Below are positions 8,097-16,991 of a DNA stretch of 64,000 nt, in pieces (within the stretch, counting starts at the first letter, position 1; the number at the start of each line of letters is the position of its first letter). This DNA is from Candidatus Merdisoma merdipullorum. Its GTDB lineage: Bacteria; Bacillota; Clostridia; Lachnospirales; Lachnospiraceae. The DNA lies in assembly GCA_018715645.1 (NCBI GenBank), contig DVLE01000084.1, forward strand, positions 30,285 to 94,284, given 5' to 3'. Below the pieces are notes generated by a model. That model had not been told where the DNA came from. It saw nothing but the letters and a program-made list of their open reading frames with translations, and did not search any database. Position numbers and translations under genes: made by a program.

Positions 8097-8729
8097 ATGA
8101 AAGTAGAGAGTATGGTTTTGGGCGCGGTGGCGACCAACTGCTATTTTTTGATAAATGAAGAAACGAAGGAGACCATCGTTGTGGATCCGGCTGACAGTCC
8201 GGATGTGATCCTGAAAAAAGCCGCGGACGAGGGGCTTGCGTTGAAAGCTGTGTTCCTGACTCACGGCCACGGCGATCACATCATGGCTGTACAGGCGCTG
8301 CGGGAAAGAACGGGAATCCCGGTCTATGCCTGCAAAGCGGAGGAGGAGCTTTTGGCGGATCCGAACCGGAATCTGTCCGCGGCTCTCTTTGGAAAGCCGG
8401 TTTCTCTGAAGGCAGATATGCTGATAGAGGATGGGAAAGAGCTTCTTGTGGCCGGAATGAAGTTCCAGATGCTTGCCACGCCGGGACATACGCCGGGCGG
8501 CTGCTGCTATTACAATGAGGAGGCGGGTGTTCTGCTTTCCGGCGACACATTGTTCTGCGGCTCTGTGGGCCGGACGGATTTTCCGGGCGGAAGCATGGGA
8601 ACGCTGGTGCGCTCCATAGAGGAAAAGCTGATGACGCTTCCTGATGAAACCAGGGTTTATCCGGGCCACCAGGAGGAGACGACCATCGGCGCGGAGCGAC
8701 GCTATAATCCATACTTAAGAGGCGTTTGA
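8097..8729 (+). CDS. MBL-fold metallo-hydrolase (glyoxalase II-like)
   Basis: This is a 210-residue metallo-beta-lactamase-fold hydrolase. The metal-binding THGHGDH is at residues 55-61, followed by PGHTPGG (about 129), SGDTLF and YPGHQEET, which are the other ligand motifs of the YcbL/glyoxalase-II group. The substrate is probably a small thioester, but this cannot be read from sequence. It sits between rel and hemZ with an AGGAGG site before the ATG, in a conserved Clostridia order. Confidence 0.85.
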   Translation: MKVESMVLGAVATNCYFLINEETKETIVVDPADSPDVILKKAADEGLALKAVFLTHGHGDHIMAVQALRERTGIPVYACKAEEELLADPNRNLSAALFGKPVSLKADMLIEDGKELLVAGMKFQMLATPGHTPGGCCYYNEEAGVLLSGDTLFCGSVGRTDFPGGSMGTLVRSIEEKLMTLPDETRVYPGHQEETTIGAERRYNPYLRGV

Positions 8730-8730
8730 T

Positions 8731-10197
8731 ATGATTGAGGTTAAGATAAATGACGAGAGCTTCGCGTACGACATCCATTCCCTGATTCAGGCGTTCTATC
8801 CGGGAGTGGAGGTGCAAGTCCGTCAGAAGGACACATTTACAGAAGACACGCCCCTGAAAATGGAGGCGTCTGTGGATGATAAGGAAATCAGCTTTTCCCT
8901 CTGGGAAGACGGGGCCTTTCAGCGGAAAGGCCATATTTATGTACAGGATGCGGACAGAAAGGCAGTCAAAAATCAGCTTAAGAAGCTGCTGTACCGGGAG
9001 CTGTGCGCTTTTACCGGGAAGACGCTGCCCTGGGGGACGCTGACAGGGATCCGCCCCGTAAAGATTCCGATGGCGATGCTGGAGGAGGGCAAATCAAATC
9101 TTGAGATCGCCCGCTATATGTGGGAGACCTACGACTGCAGCAAGGAAAAGGCTGCCCTCGCTATCTCCATTGCAAACCAGGAGAGGGAGGTCTTAAAGGG
9201 ACTCGATTACGAAAACGGATACAGCCTCTATGTGGGGATTCCCTTCTGTCCAAGCATCTGTCTGTACTGTTCTTTTTCCTCCTCCCCCATCAAGCTCTGG
9301 GAAAAGCGGATTGAGGACTATCTGGAAGCCCTCTTTTTGGAGCTTGCTTTTCTGGGAAGGGCTTATGCGGGACGAAAGCTGAATACTGTGTATGTGGGCG
9401 GCGGCACGCCTACGACGCTGAACGCTTCTCAGCTTGACAGGCTGCTGTCCTGCATTGAGGAAAATTTTGATCTTCGTTATCTGCGGGAGCTGACCGTGGA
9501 AGCCGGACGTCCCGACAGTGTAACGCCTGAAAAGCTGCGCGCCCTGAAGGCGCACCGGGTGACGAGGATTTCTGTGAATCCTCAGACGATGAATCAGAAA
9601 ACCCTGGATCTGATAGGAAGAAAGCATACGACGGAACAGACGAAGGAAGCCTTTCACATGGCAAGAGAGGAAGGCTTTGACAATATCAATATGGACCTGA
9701 TCGTAGGACTGCCGGGCGAGGGGATCGAGGACGTGCGCCACACAATGGAGGAGCTGCGTCTTCTTGATCCGGACAGCATCACCGTCCATTCTCTGGCGGT
9801 CAAGAGAGCTGCGAGGCTGAAGCTTTTTCGGGATACCTACGAAGAAATGGGATTCCAGAACAGCCAGGAGATCATGGATCTCACTTACCGGTACTGTGTG
9901 GAGCAGGGCGCTTATCCCTATTACCTGTACCGTCAGAAAAATATGGCAGGCAACTTTGAAAATGTGGGCTACGCCAAGGTTGACAAAGCGGGAATTTACA
10001 ATATACTGATTATGGAAGAAAAACAGACGATTCTGGCTGCAGGAGCAGGAGGATCTTCCAAATTTGTCTTTGCCGCCGATCACATTGAGCGTGTGGAGAA
10101 CGTCAAGGATGTGACGCAGTATATCGGCCGTATCGACGAGATGATCGGGCGCAAACGAAGCTTTATGGAAGCCCATGGTCTTTGGAAAGAGAGTTAG
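8731..10197 (+). CDS. hemZ: Coproporphyrinogen dehydrogenase-like radical SAM protein HemZ
   Basis: This is a radical-SAM enzyme of the HemN/HemZ group. A long N-terminal domain (about 160 residues) is followed by CPSICLYC (Cys173, Cys177, Cys180), the SAM-cluster motif, and then the YVGGGTPTTL motif. The C-terminal half contains the HemN-like GAGGSS segment. The length of 488 matches HemZ. Its start overlaps the end of the MBL gene region (TGATATG), implying coupling. Many strict anaerobes carry HemZ without full haem synthesis, so its physiological substrate here is uncertain. Confidence 0.87.
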   Translation: MIEVKINDESFAYDIHSLIQAFYPGVEVQVRQKDTFTEDTPLKMEASVDDKEISFSLWEDGAFQRKGHIYVQDADRKAVKNQLKKLLYRELCAFTGKTLPWGTLTGIRPVKIPMAMLEEGKSNLEIARYMWETYDCSKEKAALAISIANQEREVLKGLDYENGYSLYVGIPFCPSICLYCSFSSSPIKLWEKRIEDYLEALFLELAFLGRAYAGRKLNTVYVGGGTPTTLNASQLDRLLSCIEENFDLRYLRELTVEAGRPDSVTPEKLRALKAHRVTRISVNPQTMNQKTLDLIGRKHTTEQTKEAFHMAREEGFDNINMDLIVGLPGEGIEDVRHTMEELRLLDPDSITVHSLAVKRAARLKLFRDTYEEMGFQNSQEIMDLTYRYCVEQGAYPYYLYRQKNMAGNFENVGYAKVDKAGIYNILIMEEKQTILAAGAGGSSKFVFAADHIERVENVKDVTQYIGRIDEMIGRKRSFMEAHGLWKES

Positions 10198-10205
10198 AGG
10201 CAGGA

Positions 10206-10814
10206 ATGGACAAAGCGACACCCCTTTCCTTTTTTGAGGAGGATATTACAGAAGAAATCAATCATGGAATCCGGGTAAGCAACCTGGCTTATTATGTGGC
10301 GAAAAGTCTGGGACTTTATGAAAACCAATGTCATGCCCTGGCCGTGGCGGGCATGGTCCATGATATAGGAAAGCTGCGGGTGTCCGCCTATCTGTATGGA
10401 CGTCATGAGGACACACTGAAGATAGAGGAAATGAAATACGTGCGGATGCACCCAAGACTGGGCTACGAGCTGTTGATGCGCCATGACTATTCAGATTTTA
10501 TCGTGGAAAGCATTTTGTATCACCATGAGAATTACGACGGCTCAGGATACCCGGAGAACCTGGCAGGACCGCAGATTCCCCTGGGAGCGAGAATCCTGAG
10601 AGTCTGCGACGTGTATGCGGCCCTGACGTCGGATCGCCCTTACCGAAAGGCATTTGATCCGGAGACAGCCGTGGAACTGATGATTGAGGAAGTAAAAAAT
10701 TTTGATATGAAAGTATTTCTGGCCTTCCAGAGAACGATTCACGAGGAGGAACTTCAGCAGAAATGGGAGATTCCGCATATGAAGGTTAGGATTACAGAGG
10801 AGGAGACGATATGA
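10206..10814 (+). CDS. HD-GYP-like phosphohydrolase domain protein
   Basis: A compact HD-GYP domain spans almost the whole 202 residues. The HD pair is in MVHDIGK (His52-Asp53), and [11 protein letters not shown] (near 110) is the GYP hallmark that in other proteins hydrolyses cyclic di-[19 protein letters not shown] provides the remaining metal ligands. No sensor or receiver domain is attached. ATG at 10206 follows an AGGCAGGA site just after hemZ; a TTG at 10182 overlapping hemZ is the alternative. It overlaps hisS by 4 bp. Cyclic di-GMP hydrolysis is inferred from motifs only. Confidence 0.8.
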   Translation: MDKATPLSFFEEDITEEINHGIRVSNLAYYVAKSLGLYENQCHALAVAGMVHDIGKLRVSAYLYGRHEDTLKIEEMKYVRMHPRLGYELLMRHDYSDFIVESILYHHENYDGSGYPENLAGPQIPLGARILRVCDVYAALTSDRPYRKAFDPETAVELMIEEVKNFDMKVFLAFQRTIHEEELQQKWEIPHMKVRITEEETI

Positions 10815-12052
10815 TTACACAGGCTCCAAGAGGAGTGGAAGACTGGTACGGCGAGCGGATGTACAGGCGCGCCTGGGTGGAACGTCAGGCGAGAGAACTG
10901 GCCCGCACCTACAATATGACAGAGATCATTACGCCGATGTTTGAGCATACGGTCCTGTTTCAGAGAGGCGTAGGCGAGACCACGGACGTGGTTCAGAAGG
11001 AGATGTATACCTTCACGGACAAAGGAGACAGAAGCATTACGCTGAAGCCGGAAGGCACGGCGGGAACCATGCGCGCTTATCTGGAGCATAATATGTACGC
11101 CAATCCGGCGCCTACGAAGCTTTACTACGTGACGCAGGCGTTCCGGTATGAGAAGCCCCAGAGTGGGCGTCTCCGCCAGCATCACCAGTTCGGCGTGGAG
11201 TTTGTGGGCTCTAAGAGTCCTCTGGCGGAAGTGGAAGTGATTTCCCTGGCAGCTGCCCTTATCCGGAAGCTGGGACTGAAAGATATAAAGCTTCATATCA
11301 ACAGCATCGGCTGTCCGAACTGCAAGAAGGATTACAATGACGCCCTGCTTGCCTATCTGAGAAAGCATGAGGAACACTTATGCCCTACTTGCCGGGAAAG
11401 GATGCAGAAGAATCCCATGCGCGTCATCGACTGCAAGGTTCCGGAGTGTAAGGAGATTATCAAGGACGCGCCCCGGACCATCGATTATTTGGACGAGGAG
11501 TGCCGCACGCATTTCGAGGAGCTTCAGAAGCTTCTGACCGAGCTGGAGATACCGTTTGAGGTGGATACGGGAATTGTCCGCGGTCTGGACTATTATACGA
11601 AGACTGTGTTTGAGTTTGTGAACTCCGAAGGCTTCACCCTCTGCGGAGGAGGACGTTACGACGGGCTGATCCATGAGATCGACGAGAAGCACGACATTCC
11701 CTCCGTGGGCTTTGGTATGGGAATCGAAAGAATTCTCTATTTCCTGGAAAAAGAGGGAGTAGAGCTTCCTGCTATGGAGACGCCGGATCTCTATGTGGGA
11801 ATCCTGGGCGCCGACGCAAGAGCGAAAGCGTATAAGCTGGTAAATGAGATCCGCGGTCACGGCCTGATCGTGGAGACGGATTACATGGACAGAAGCGTCA
11901 AGGCGCAGATGAAGTATGCCAATAAGATTGGAGCCAAGAAGGTTGTGATTATCGGCGCGGACGAGCTTGAAAAAGGAACCGTCCAGGTAAAAGATATGGC
12001 GACCGGAGAGCAGACGGAGGCCAGACTTTCAGAGCTTGCGAGCCTGTTCTGA
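10811..12052 (+). CDS. hisS: Histidyl-tRNA synthetase
   Basis: This is a class II synthetase that charges tRNA-His. Motif 2 ([23 protein letters not shown] region), the histidine-specific [12 protein letters not shown] and GGGRYDGL segments, and motif 3 ([12 protein letters not shown]) are all present, with an anticodon-binding domain in the last 90 residues. The length of 413 is normal. The start overlaps the HD gene (ATGA), and aspS follows directly, a classic hisS-aspS pair. No T-box leader is seen in front of it; expression depends on the upstream operon. Confidence 0.96.
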   Translation: MITQAPRGVEDWYGERMYRRAWVERQARELARTYNMTEIITPMFEHTVLFQRGVGETTDVVQKEMYTFTDKGDRSITLKPEGTAGTMRAYLEHNMYANPAPTKLYYVTQAFRYEKPQSGRLRQHHQFGVEFVGSKSPLAEVEVISLAAALIRKLGLKDIKLHINSIGCPNCKKDYNDALLAYLRKHEEHLCPTCRERMQKNPMRVIDCKVPECKEIIKDAPRTIDYLDEECRTHFEELQKLLTELEIPFEVDTGIVRGLDYYTKTVFEFVNSEGFTLCGGGRYDGLIHEIDEKHDIPSVGFGMGIERILYFLEKEGVELPAMETPDLYVGILGADARAKAYKLVNEIRGHGLIVETDYMDRSVKAQMKYANKIGAKKVVIIGADELEKGTVQVKDMATGEQTEARLSELASLF

Positions 12053-12096
12053 TGTCTGTGGTGTCCGTGTCAGATAGAATTAGGAGGAGAAAAGAG

Positions 12097-13863
12097 ATGT
12101 TTCAGTCAAGAACACATACCTGCAATGAGCTTCGGCTCTCGGACGCAGGAAAGACCGTGACCATCGTAGGATGGTATGAGAACCTGCGTAAAGTCAGCAA
12201 GAACCTGGGATTTCTGATTCTGCGCGATTTTTATGGAACCACCCAGGCCGTTATTGAAACGGAAGAAATGATGGCGAGGCTGTCAGGCGTAAATACAGAA
12301 TCCACGCTGTCTATCACAGGCGTGGTGCGCGAGCGTTCCAGCAAGAATCCGGCTCTGCCTACCGGAGTGATCGAGGTAGTTCCCACCGACATCCAGGTGC
12401 TTGGACGCTGCCGTTACAATGAGCTGCCTTTTGAGATCAACCGCTCCAAGGAAGCGGACGAGAACACGAGATTGAAATACCGTTATCTGGATCTGCGGAA
12501 TCCTGCGGTTAAGGATCGCATCATCCTGCGCTGCAACGTGGTGGCGGAGCTTCGCAGGAGTATGACGGAGCATGGCTTCCTGGAGATTACCACACCGATT
12601 CTGACCTGTTCCTCTCCGGAGGGCGCGAGAGATTATCTGGTACCGTCCAGAAATCATCCGGGCAAGTTTTACGCTCTGCCCCAGGCGCCGCAGCAGTTTA
12701 AGCAGCTTTTGATGACGTCAGGTTTTGACCGTTATTTCCAGATTGCTCCCTGCTTCCGCGACGAGGATGCGAGAGCGGACCGTTCTCCGGGAGAGTTTTA
12801 TCAGCTTGATATGGAGATGGCGTTCGCAAGCCAGGAGGATGTCTTTGCAGTTCTGGAGGACGTGCTTCCCCCGATCTTTGCGAAATATGGCGTCTATAAG
12901 ACGGCGTCCAGTGCGCCCTTTAAGCGTATCTCTTATCATGACGCTATGGAGATTTACGGCTCCGACAAGCCGGATCTGAGAATTGACCTGACGCTTCAGG
13001 ATGCCACGAAGGTCATGGAAGGCTGCGGTTTCGGCCCGTTTGAGGGACAGACGGTCAAGGCTGTGGTATTCAGTGATTTTAAGGCAACCCGCAAAGTGAT
13101 TGACAAGATCTGCGCCGACGTGGAGGTGCAGACCGGAAATAAAGCCTTCTGGTTCCGTCTCGATGAAAACGGCGAGCTGGTGGGCGGTATCTCGAAATTC
13201 CTGGCGGATCGGAAGGAAGCTGTGATCGAAGCTCTGTCCTTGAAGCCCGGTGATTTTGTAGGACTGGCAGCAGGAAAGAAGCTGGCTGCGCAGAAGACAG
13301 CAGGCGTGCTTCGCAAGGTCCTTGGCAATACGGTGGAAGGCCATATGAACAAGGAGTGCTATGAGTTCTGCTGGATCGTAGACTTCCCGATGTATGAGAT
13401 CGGAGAGGAGTCCGGTCAGCTTGAGTTCTGCCACAATCCGTTCTCGATGCCCCAGGGAGGCATGAAGGATCTGCTGGAAAAGGATCCGCTGGACATCTAC
13501 GCATATCAGTACGATCTGGTCTGCAACGGCGTAGAGCTGTCCTCCGGAGCTGTTCGTAACCACGATCCGGAGATTATGGTGAAGGCTTTTGAGATCGTAG
13601 GACTGGGCGAGGAGGATGTGAAGGCTAAGTTCCCCGCCATGTACAACGCATTCTGCTATGGAGCTCCGCCTCACGCAGGCATCGCTCCGGGCGTGGACCG
13701 TATGGTTATGCTCATCGCAGGCGAGGAGAGCATTCGTGAGATCATCCCGTTCCCGATGAACAAGACGGCTCAGGATGTCATGATGGGCGCTCCGGCGGAG
13801 GTAGATCCCCAGCAGCTCAAAGACGTGCATATTCAGGTAGTCATGCCGCAGGCCAATAGCTGA
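12097..13863 (+). CDS. aspS: Aspartyl-tRNA synthetase
   Basis: This is a class II synthetase of the bacterial type, with an N-terminal OB-fold anticodon domain (1-105), a catalytic core with the FRDEDARADRSPGEF motif 2 region, a GAD insertion (about 290-410) and GIAPGVDRMVML as motif 3. ATG at 12097 is chosen for its TAGGAGGAG site; the open frame extends to 12052 without one. The length of 588 residues is standard. The gene ends the core operon at a strong terminator. Confidence 0.96.
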   Translation: MFQSRTHTCNELRLSDAGKTVTIVGWYENLRKVSKNLGFLILRDFYGTTQAVIETEEMMARLSGVNTESTLSITGVVRERSSKNPALPTGVIEVVPTDIQVLGRCRYNELPFEINRSKEADENTRLKYRYLDLRNPAVKDRIILRCNVVAELRRSMTEHGFLEITTPILTCSSPEGARDYLVPSRNHPGKFYALPQAPQQFKQLLMTSGFDRYFQIAPCFRDEDARADRSPGEFYQLDMEMAFASQEDVFAVLEDVLPPIFAKYGVYKTASSAPFKRISYHDAMEIYGSDKPDLRIDLTLQDATKVMEGCGFGPFEGQTVKAVVFSDFKATRKVIDKICADVEVQTGNKAFWFRLDENGELVGGISKFLADRKEAVIEALSLKPGDFVGLAAGKKLAAQKTAGVLRKVLGNTVEGHMNKECYEFCWIVDFPMYEIGEESGQLEFCHNPFSMPQGGMKDLLEKDPLDIYAYQYDLVCNGVELSSGAVRNHDPEIMVKAFEIVGLGEEDVKAKFPAMYNAFCYGAPPHAGIAPGVDRMVMLIAGEESIREIIPFPMNKTAQDVMMGAPAEVDPQQLKDVHIQVVMPQANS

Positions 13864-13881
13864 CACTGATTCAGAAAAAAT

Positions 13882-13919
13882 ATCGCCCCATCATCAGCTT
13901 CGATGATGGGGCGATACTT
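13882..13919. terminator. Bidirectional terminator between aspS and the convergent small gene
   Basis: Perfect 14-bp arms ATCGCCCCATCATC (13882-13895) and GATGATGGGGCGAT (13902-13915) with a 6-base loop, followed by a short T run on the plus strand and preceded by an A run that serves the minus strand. Confidence 0.85.
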
Positions 13920-14167
13920 TAATCCAATCGCTCGCCGCAATTATGACAGATGCTCTGCGACGCCCAACGAAAATTCAACAACTTTTTACAGTGCGGACAT
14001 CGTAAGAAGATGAACCCAAAAACAAGATCACCGATCAAAAGAAACGTCGCGCCGGCAATGATTTCCCGCCGGACAAAGGCTAAGGCGGGAATATTGGATA
14101 AGAGGCATAGGCCTATTCCCACGACGGCAATTCCGTTGAGTATATTTCTGCATTTCCTTGGCTTCAT
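13919..14167 (-). CDS. Small two-TM protein with C-terminal zinc ribbon
   Basis: This 82-residue protein has two hydrophobic segments (about 11-33 and 38-56) followed by a CPHC...CHNC ribbon (CPHCKK then CHNCGERLD) expected to bind zinc on the cytoplasmic side. A GGAGG site precedes the ATG at 14167. The function is unknown; similar small proteins are widespread in Firmicutes. It is convergent with aspS and shares its terminator. Confidence 0.6.
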   Translation of the reverse strand: MKPRKCRNILNGIAVVGIGLCLLSNIPALAFVRREIIAGATFLLIGDLVFGFIFLRCPHCKKLLNFRWASQSICHNCGERLD

Positions 14168-14426
14168 TTCAACCTCCAGCGCAATACGGATTCTATGTTC
14201 TTTTCTCTGTTTGCCCTTATCAATTAAGGTACCCTTGTCAATTTAGAATAGAATACACTGGTATTGTTAAAAATAGCGTGGCGGCAATGTAAAATATTTG
14301 TAAATAAGGCTTTGTTTTAAACCTGTTCCAGCCATTGTTTGATAAAGTAAAGGGCGCTGCCGATGGCAGGAGCCAGAGGACCATGCTGTCCTGCGGCCAT
14401 TACTTTTTGAAGTAATCAGCCCCGGC

Positions 14427-14738
14427 CTACGGATAAAAAGCCAGAAATCGCGGATAGTATCCGTAGAAATGAGCTTTAGTCTACGGATAAAAAAGCCGGA
14501 AATCGCGTGTTGCATCCGTAGAAATCGACACCAGCCTACGGATAGAAAACCGAAAATCCCAGATTGTATCCGTAGAAATCGACACCAGCCTACGGATAAA
14601 AAGCCGGAAATCCCCGATAGCATCCGTAGAAATAGGCCTTAGTCTACGGATAAAAAAGCCGGAAATCGCGTGTTGCATCCGTAGAAATGGGCCTTAGTCT
14701 ACGGATAGAAAGCCGAAAATCCCCGATAGTATCCGTAG
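14427..14738. repeat. Array of six 54-55 bp palindromic repeat units
   Basis: Units start at 14427, 14481, 14536, 14590, 14644 and 14699. Each begins CTACGGAT and ends ATCCGTAG, 40-41 bp long, with 14-bp linkers of two types (AAATCGACACCAGC and AAATNGNNNTTAGT). The second and fifth units are identical. Interiors keep AAGCCGGAAATC. This is the same family as 4531-4733. The stretch 14168-14426 before it holds no gene I can support. Confidence 0.88.
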
Positions 14739-14976
14739 TCCACTGGAAATGGAATGGCTTAAGCTTCTATTTTGCAGAAGGATAGGCGGAACCACCAATA
14801 AAAAAAGTATACTTTGTATACTGACACTATGCCTTCAGCAGAGAAAACATCTCCGGATACAAAGCGTTCATCTCCTCCAGGAAAGCAAAAGACAGCCATC
14901 GCCGCCCAAGGTCAGAATGATATGCGCGCAGCCGCACTTTTTGAAGCCGTTGAATGCTCTGTATATCATAAGCTGA

Positions 14977-15020
14977 CAGGCCTCTCCAATTCCCTATTGC
15001 ATTGGTATTGGAGGGGCCTG
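14977..15020 (+). promoter_or_regulatory. Imperfect hairpin upstream of the FGGY kinase
   Basis: CAGGCCTCTCCAAT (14977-14990) pairs with ATTGGAGGGGCCTG (15007-15020) with one mismatch. It lies 56 bp before the kinase start. An A/T-rich tract without a T run follows, so it may be an mRNA leader stem or operator more than a terminator. The region 14739-14976 also contains a short palindrome, AGTATAC-TTT-GTATACT, at 14806-14822. Confidence 0.4.
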
Positions 15021-15075
15021 TAAAATATAATAATAAAGATATTTTACGGCCAATTACAGAGTAAGGAGAGATTCT

Positions 15076-16590
15076 ATGTTGTATTATCTCGGAATCGATA
15101 ACGGAGGGACGGCTACCAAAGCGGCTGTCTTTGATGAAAACGGACGGGAGCTTGCCTGCGCCGGAACGGATACGGTCATGCTGGTTCCTGAGCCTGGATT
15201 TACGGAACGTGATATGGAGGAAATGTGGGAAGCCAACTGCCGGGTGATCCGCGAGGCGCTTGAAAAGGCGGGAGTCTCCGGGAAGGAGATTGCCTGCGTG
15301 GCAGTCTGCGGACACGGCAAAGGGCTGTATCTTTGGGGAAAGGACGGAAAACCTGTCCGGAACGGAATTATTTCTACAGATAACCGTGCCTTGAGCTATC
15401 CGCAGAAATGGAAGCAGGACGGAACGGAAGAAAAGGTGTTTGCGCGCTCCTGTCAGCATATCCTGAGCAGCCAGCCAGTCTCTCTGCTTGCCTGGCTGAA
15501 GGATCATGAGCCGGAGACACTGGAAAGAACCCGCTGGATCTTTGCCTGCAAGGATTATGTCAGGTTCCGGCTGACCGGAGAGGCCTATGGAGAGCGTACG
15601 GATTATTCCGGCTGCAATCTGGTCAATCTTCATACGGGGGAGTATGACGAGGAGCTTTTGGCGCTGTTCGGCCTTTCCGAATGCAGGGACAAGCTGCCGC
15701 CGCTCAGGCTTTCGACGGATGTCTGCGGCCATGTCACCAGGGAGGCAGCAGAAAGGACCGGGCTGAAAGAGGGAACCCCCGTGGCCGGAGGAGCCTTTGA
15801 TATTGACGCCTGCGCGCTGGCTGTGGGAATCACCGATGAGGAGCATCTGTGCATGATTGCAGGGACCTGGAGCATCAATGAGTATATTGCCAGAGAACCA
15901 GTGCTGGACGGAAGCGTCATGATGAATTCTTTTTACTGTCTGCCAGGTTATTATCTGGTGGAGGAGTGCAGTCCCACGTCGGCGGGCAACAACGAGTGGT
16001 TTGTGAAGACACTGCTGCCGGAGCTGCGTGAGGAATGCAGTAAGACAGGGAAAAGCATCTATGAATTGCTGAACGCCTGGGTGGAGGAGATTCCTGCGGA
16101 AGAACCCTGTCCTGTTTATCTGCCCTTTTTAATGGGAAGCAACGTGCATCCAAAGGCCGGCGGCAGCTTTGTGGGAATCAGTAACTATCATACCAGGAAG
16201 CACCTGCTGCGGAGTGTTTATGAGGGGGTAACCTTCTCGCACCGCTATCATCTGGAAAAGCTTCTGAAGACCAGAAAGGATGCGCCCAGGTCCATCCGGC
16301 TGGCGGGAGGGGCGGCCCGCTCCGCCGTGTGGACGCAGATGTTCGCGGATGTGATGAAGCTTCCAGTGGAATGCGTCGACGTTCGGGAGACGGGCGCCGC
16401 CGGCTGTGCCGTGATCTGTGCGGCGGCCTGCGGCGGTTCCGCGAATGTGGAGGAGGCCGTGAAGCGGATGTGCCGGGTGAAACCTCCGGTCTTTCCTGAT
16501 CCGGCGAAGGCGGCAGTCTATGACAGGAAATACGAACGCTACTGCAGGACCATCGAGGCGCTTGATAAGGTGTGGGACGCTTACCCTTAA
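15076..16590 (+). CDS. FGGY-family carbohydrate kinase (L-xylulokinase-like)
   Basis: This sugar kinase phosphorylates a pentulose or related sugar with ATP. The N-terminal ATPase motif YYLGIDNGGTATKAAVFD (residues 3-20) is followed by VCGHGKGLYLW, and the C-terminal FGGY-type segment IRLAGGAARSAVWTQMFADV (about 412-431) holds the second phosphate loop. The general sequence resembles L-xylulose/3-keto-gulonate kinases, but substrate choice in this family is hard to predict. The length of 504 is normal. An AAGGAGAG site precedes the ATG. It is monocistronic, flanked by the repeat array and the B12 promoter, so there are no pathway neighbours to help. Confidence 0.8.
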   Translation: MLYYLGIDNGGTATKAAVFDENGRELACAGTDTVMLVPEPGFTERDMEEMWEANCRVIREALEKAGVSGKEIACVAVCGHGKGLYLWGKDGKPVRNGIISTDNRALSYPQKWKQDGTEEKVFARSCQHILSSQPVSLLAWLKDHEPETLERTRWIFACKDYVRFRLTGEAYGERTDYSGCNLVNLHTGEYDEELLALFGLSECRDKLPPLRLSTDVCGHVTREAAERTGLKEGTPVAGGAFDIDACALAVGITDEEHLCMIAGTWSINEYIAREPVLDGSVMMNSFYCLPGYYLVEECSPTSAGNNEWFVKTLLPELREECSKTGKSIYELLNAWVEEIPAEEPCPVYLPFLMGSNVHPKAGGSFVGISNYHTRKHLLRSVYEGVTFSHRYHLEKLLKTRKDAPRSIRLAGGAARSAVWTQMFADVMKLPVECVDVRETGAAGCAVICAAACGGSANVEEAVKRMCRVKPPVFPDPAKAAVYDRKYERYCRTIEALDKVWDAYP

Positions 16591-16605
16591 GTTTACAAGG
16601 AATAT

Positions 16606-16634
16606 TTGACGAATACCCGTCTATGTGCTAAACT
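16606..16634 (+). promoter_or_regulatory. Sigma-A promoter of the cobamide operon
   Basis: TTGACG (16606-16611), a 17-bp spacer and TAAACT (16629-16634) lie directly before the riboswitch aptamer, placing the transcript start near 16641. Confidence 0.65.
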
Positions 16635-16649
16635 ATAGGGCGAAATCAG

Positions 16650-16865
16650 GATAATAAGGAAAGCGGGAGAGTGCGCGCCGCAGGGCGCGAAAAAGGGAAT
16701 CAGGTGAAAAACCTGAGCGATCCGGTCACTGTAAGCAGGAGATTCTGTCCGGGAGGCCATTGCGTGAAGTGCGTGAGAAGGCGGATGGAAGGAAGGCGTC
16801 GGTATGAGAAGCGACATCGCCGGAAGCTGCGAGCCAGGAAACCTGCTCTTTTGCTCTGTCTGGAC
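16650..16865 (+). promoter_or_regulatory. Cobalamin (B12) riboswitch aptamer
   Basis: The conserved landmarks occur in order: GGGAA (16695-16699), GGTG followed by AA and CC (16703-16713), the CCGGTCACTGT block (16722-16732), and the B12 box GAGCCAGGAAACCTGC (16831-16846). This is the adenosylcobalamin-type aptamer. The downstream hairpin at 16901-16936 is the expression platform, so ligand binding should stop transcription of the whole cobamide operon. The aptamer ends are estimates. Confidence 0.9.
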
Positions 16866-16900
16866 AGGCTTCCGAGAAAAGCGGTTCCAAGGATGATTGT

Positions 16901-16936
16901 AGGGAGGGATCTGTCTTGTACAGCTCCCTCTTTTTA
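16901..16936 (+). terminator. Riboswitch-controlled terminator
   Basis: AGGGAG (16901) pairs with CTCCCT (16924), extended by CTGT/ACAG, and is followed by CTTTTT. It lies 56 bp upstream of the first structural gene. Confidence 0.8.
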
Positions 16937-16991
16937 TGCCGTACCTGTACAGGCGGACATCCGACAGGCAGAGGACAGGGAAGGAACGAGT

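Noticed and set aside
10600..10810. T-box leader in front of hisS-aspS
   Set aside because: hisS overlaps the upstream gene by 4 bp, so there is no leader; no T-box sequence was found.
14267..14678. Open frames on the minus strand encoding a repeated peptide of about 18 residues
   Set aside because: They are translations of the palindromic repeat array. The period alternates between 54 and 55 bp, so no single frame is kept, and there is no ribosome site.
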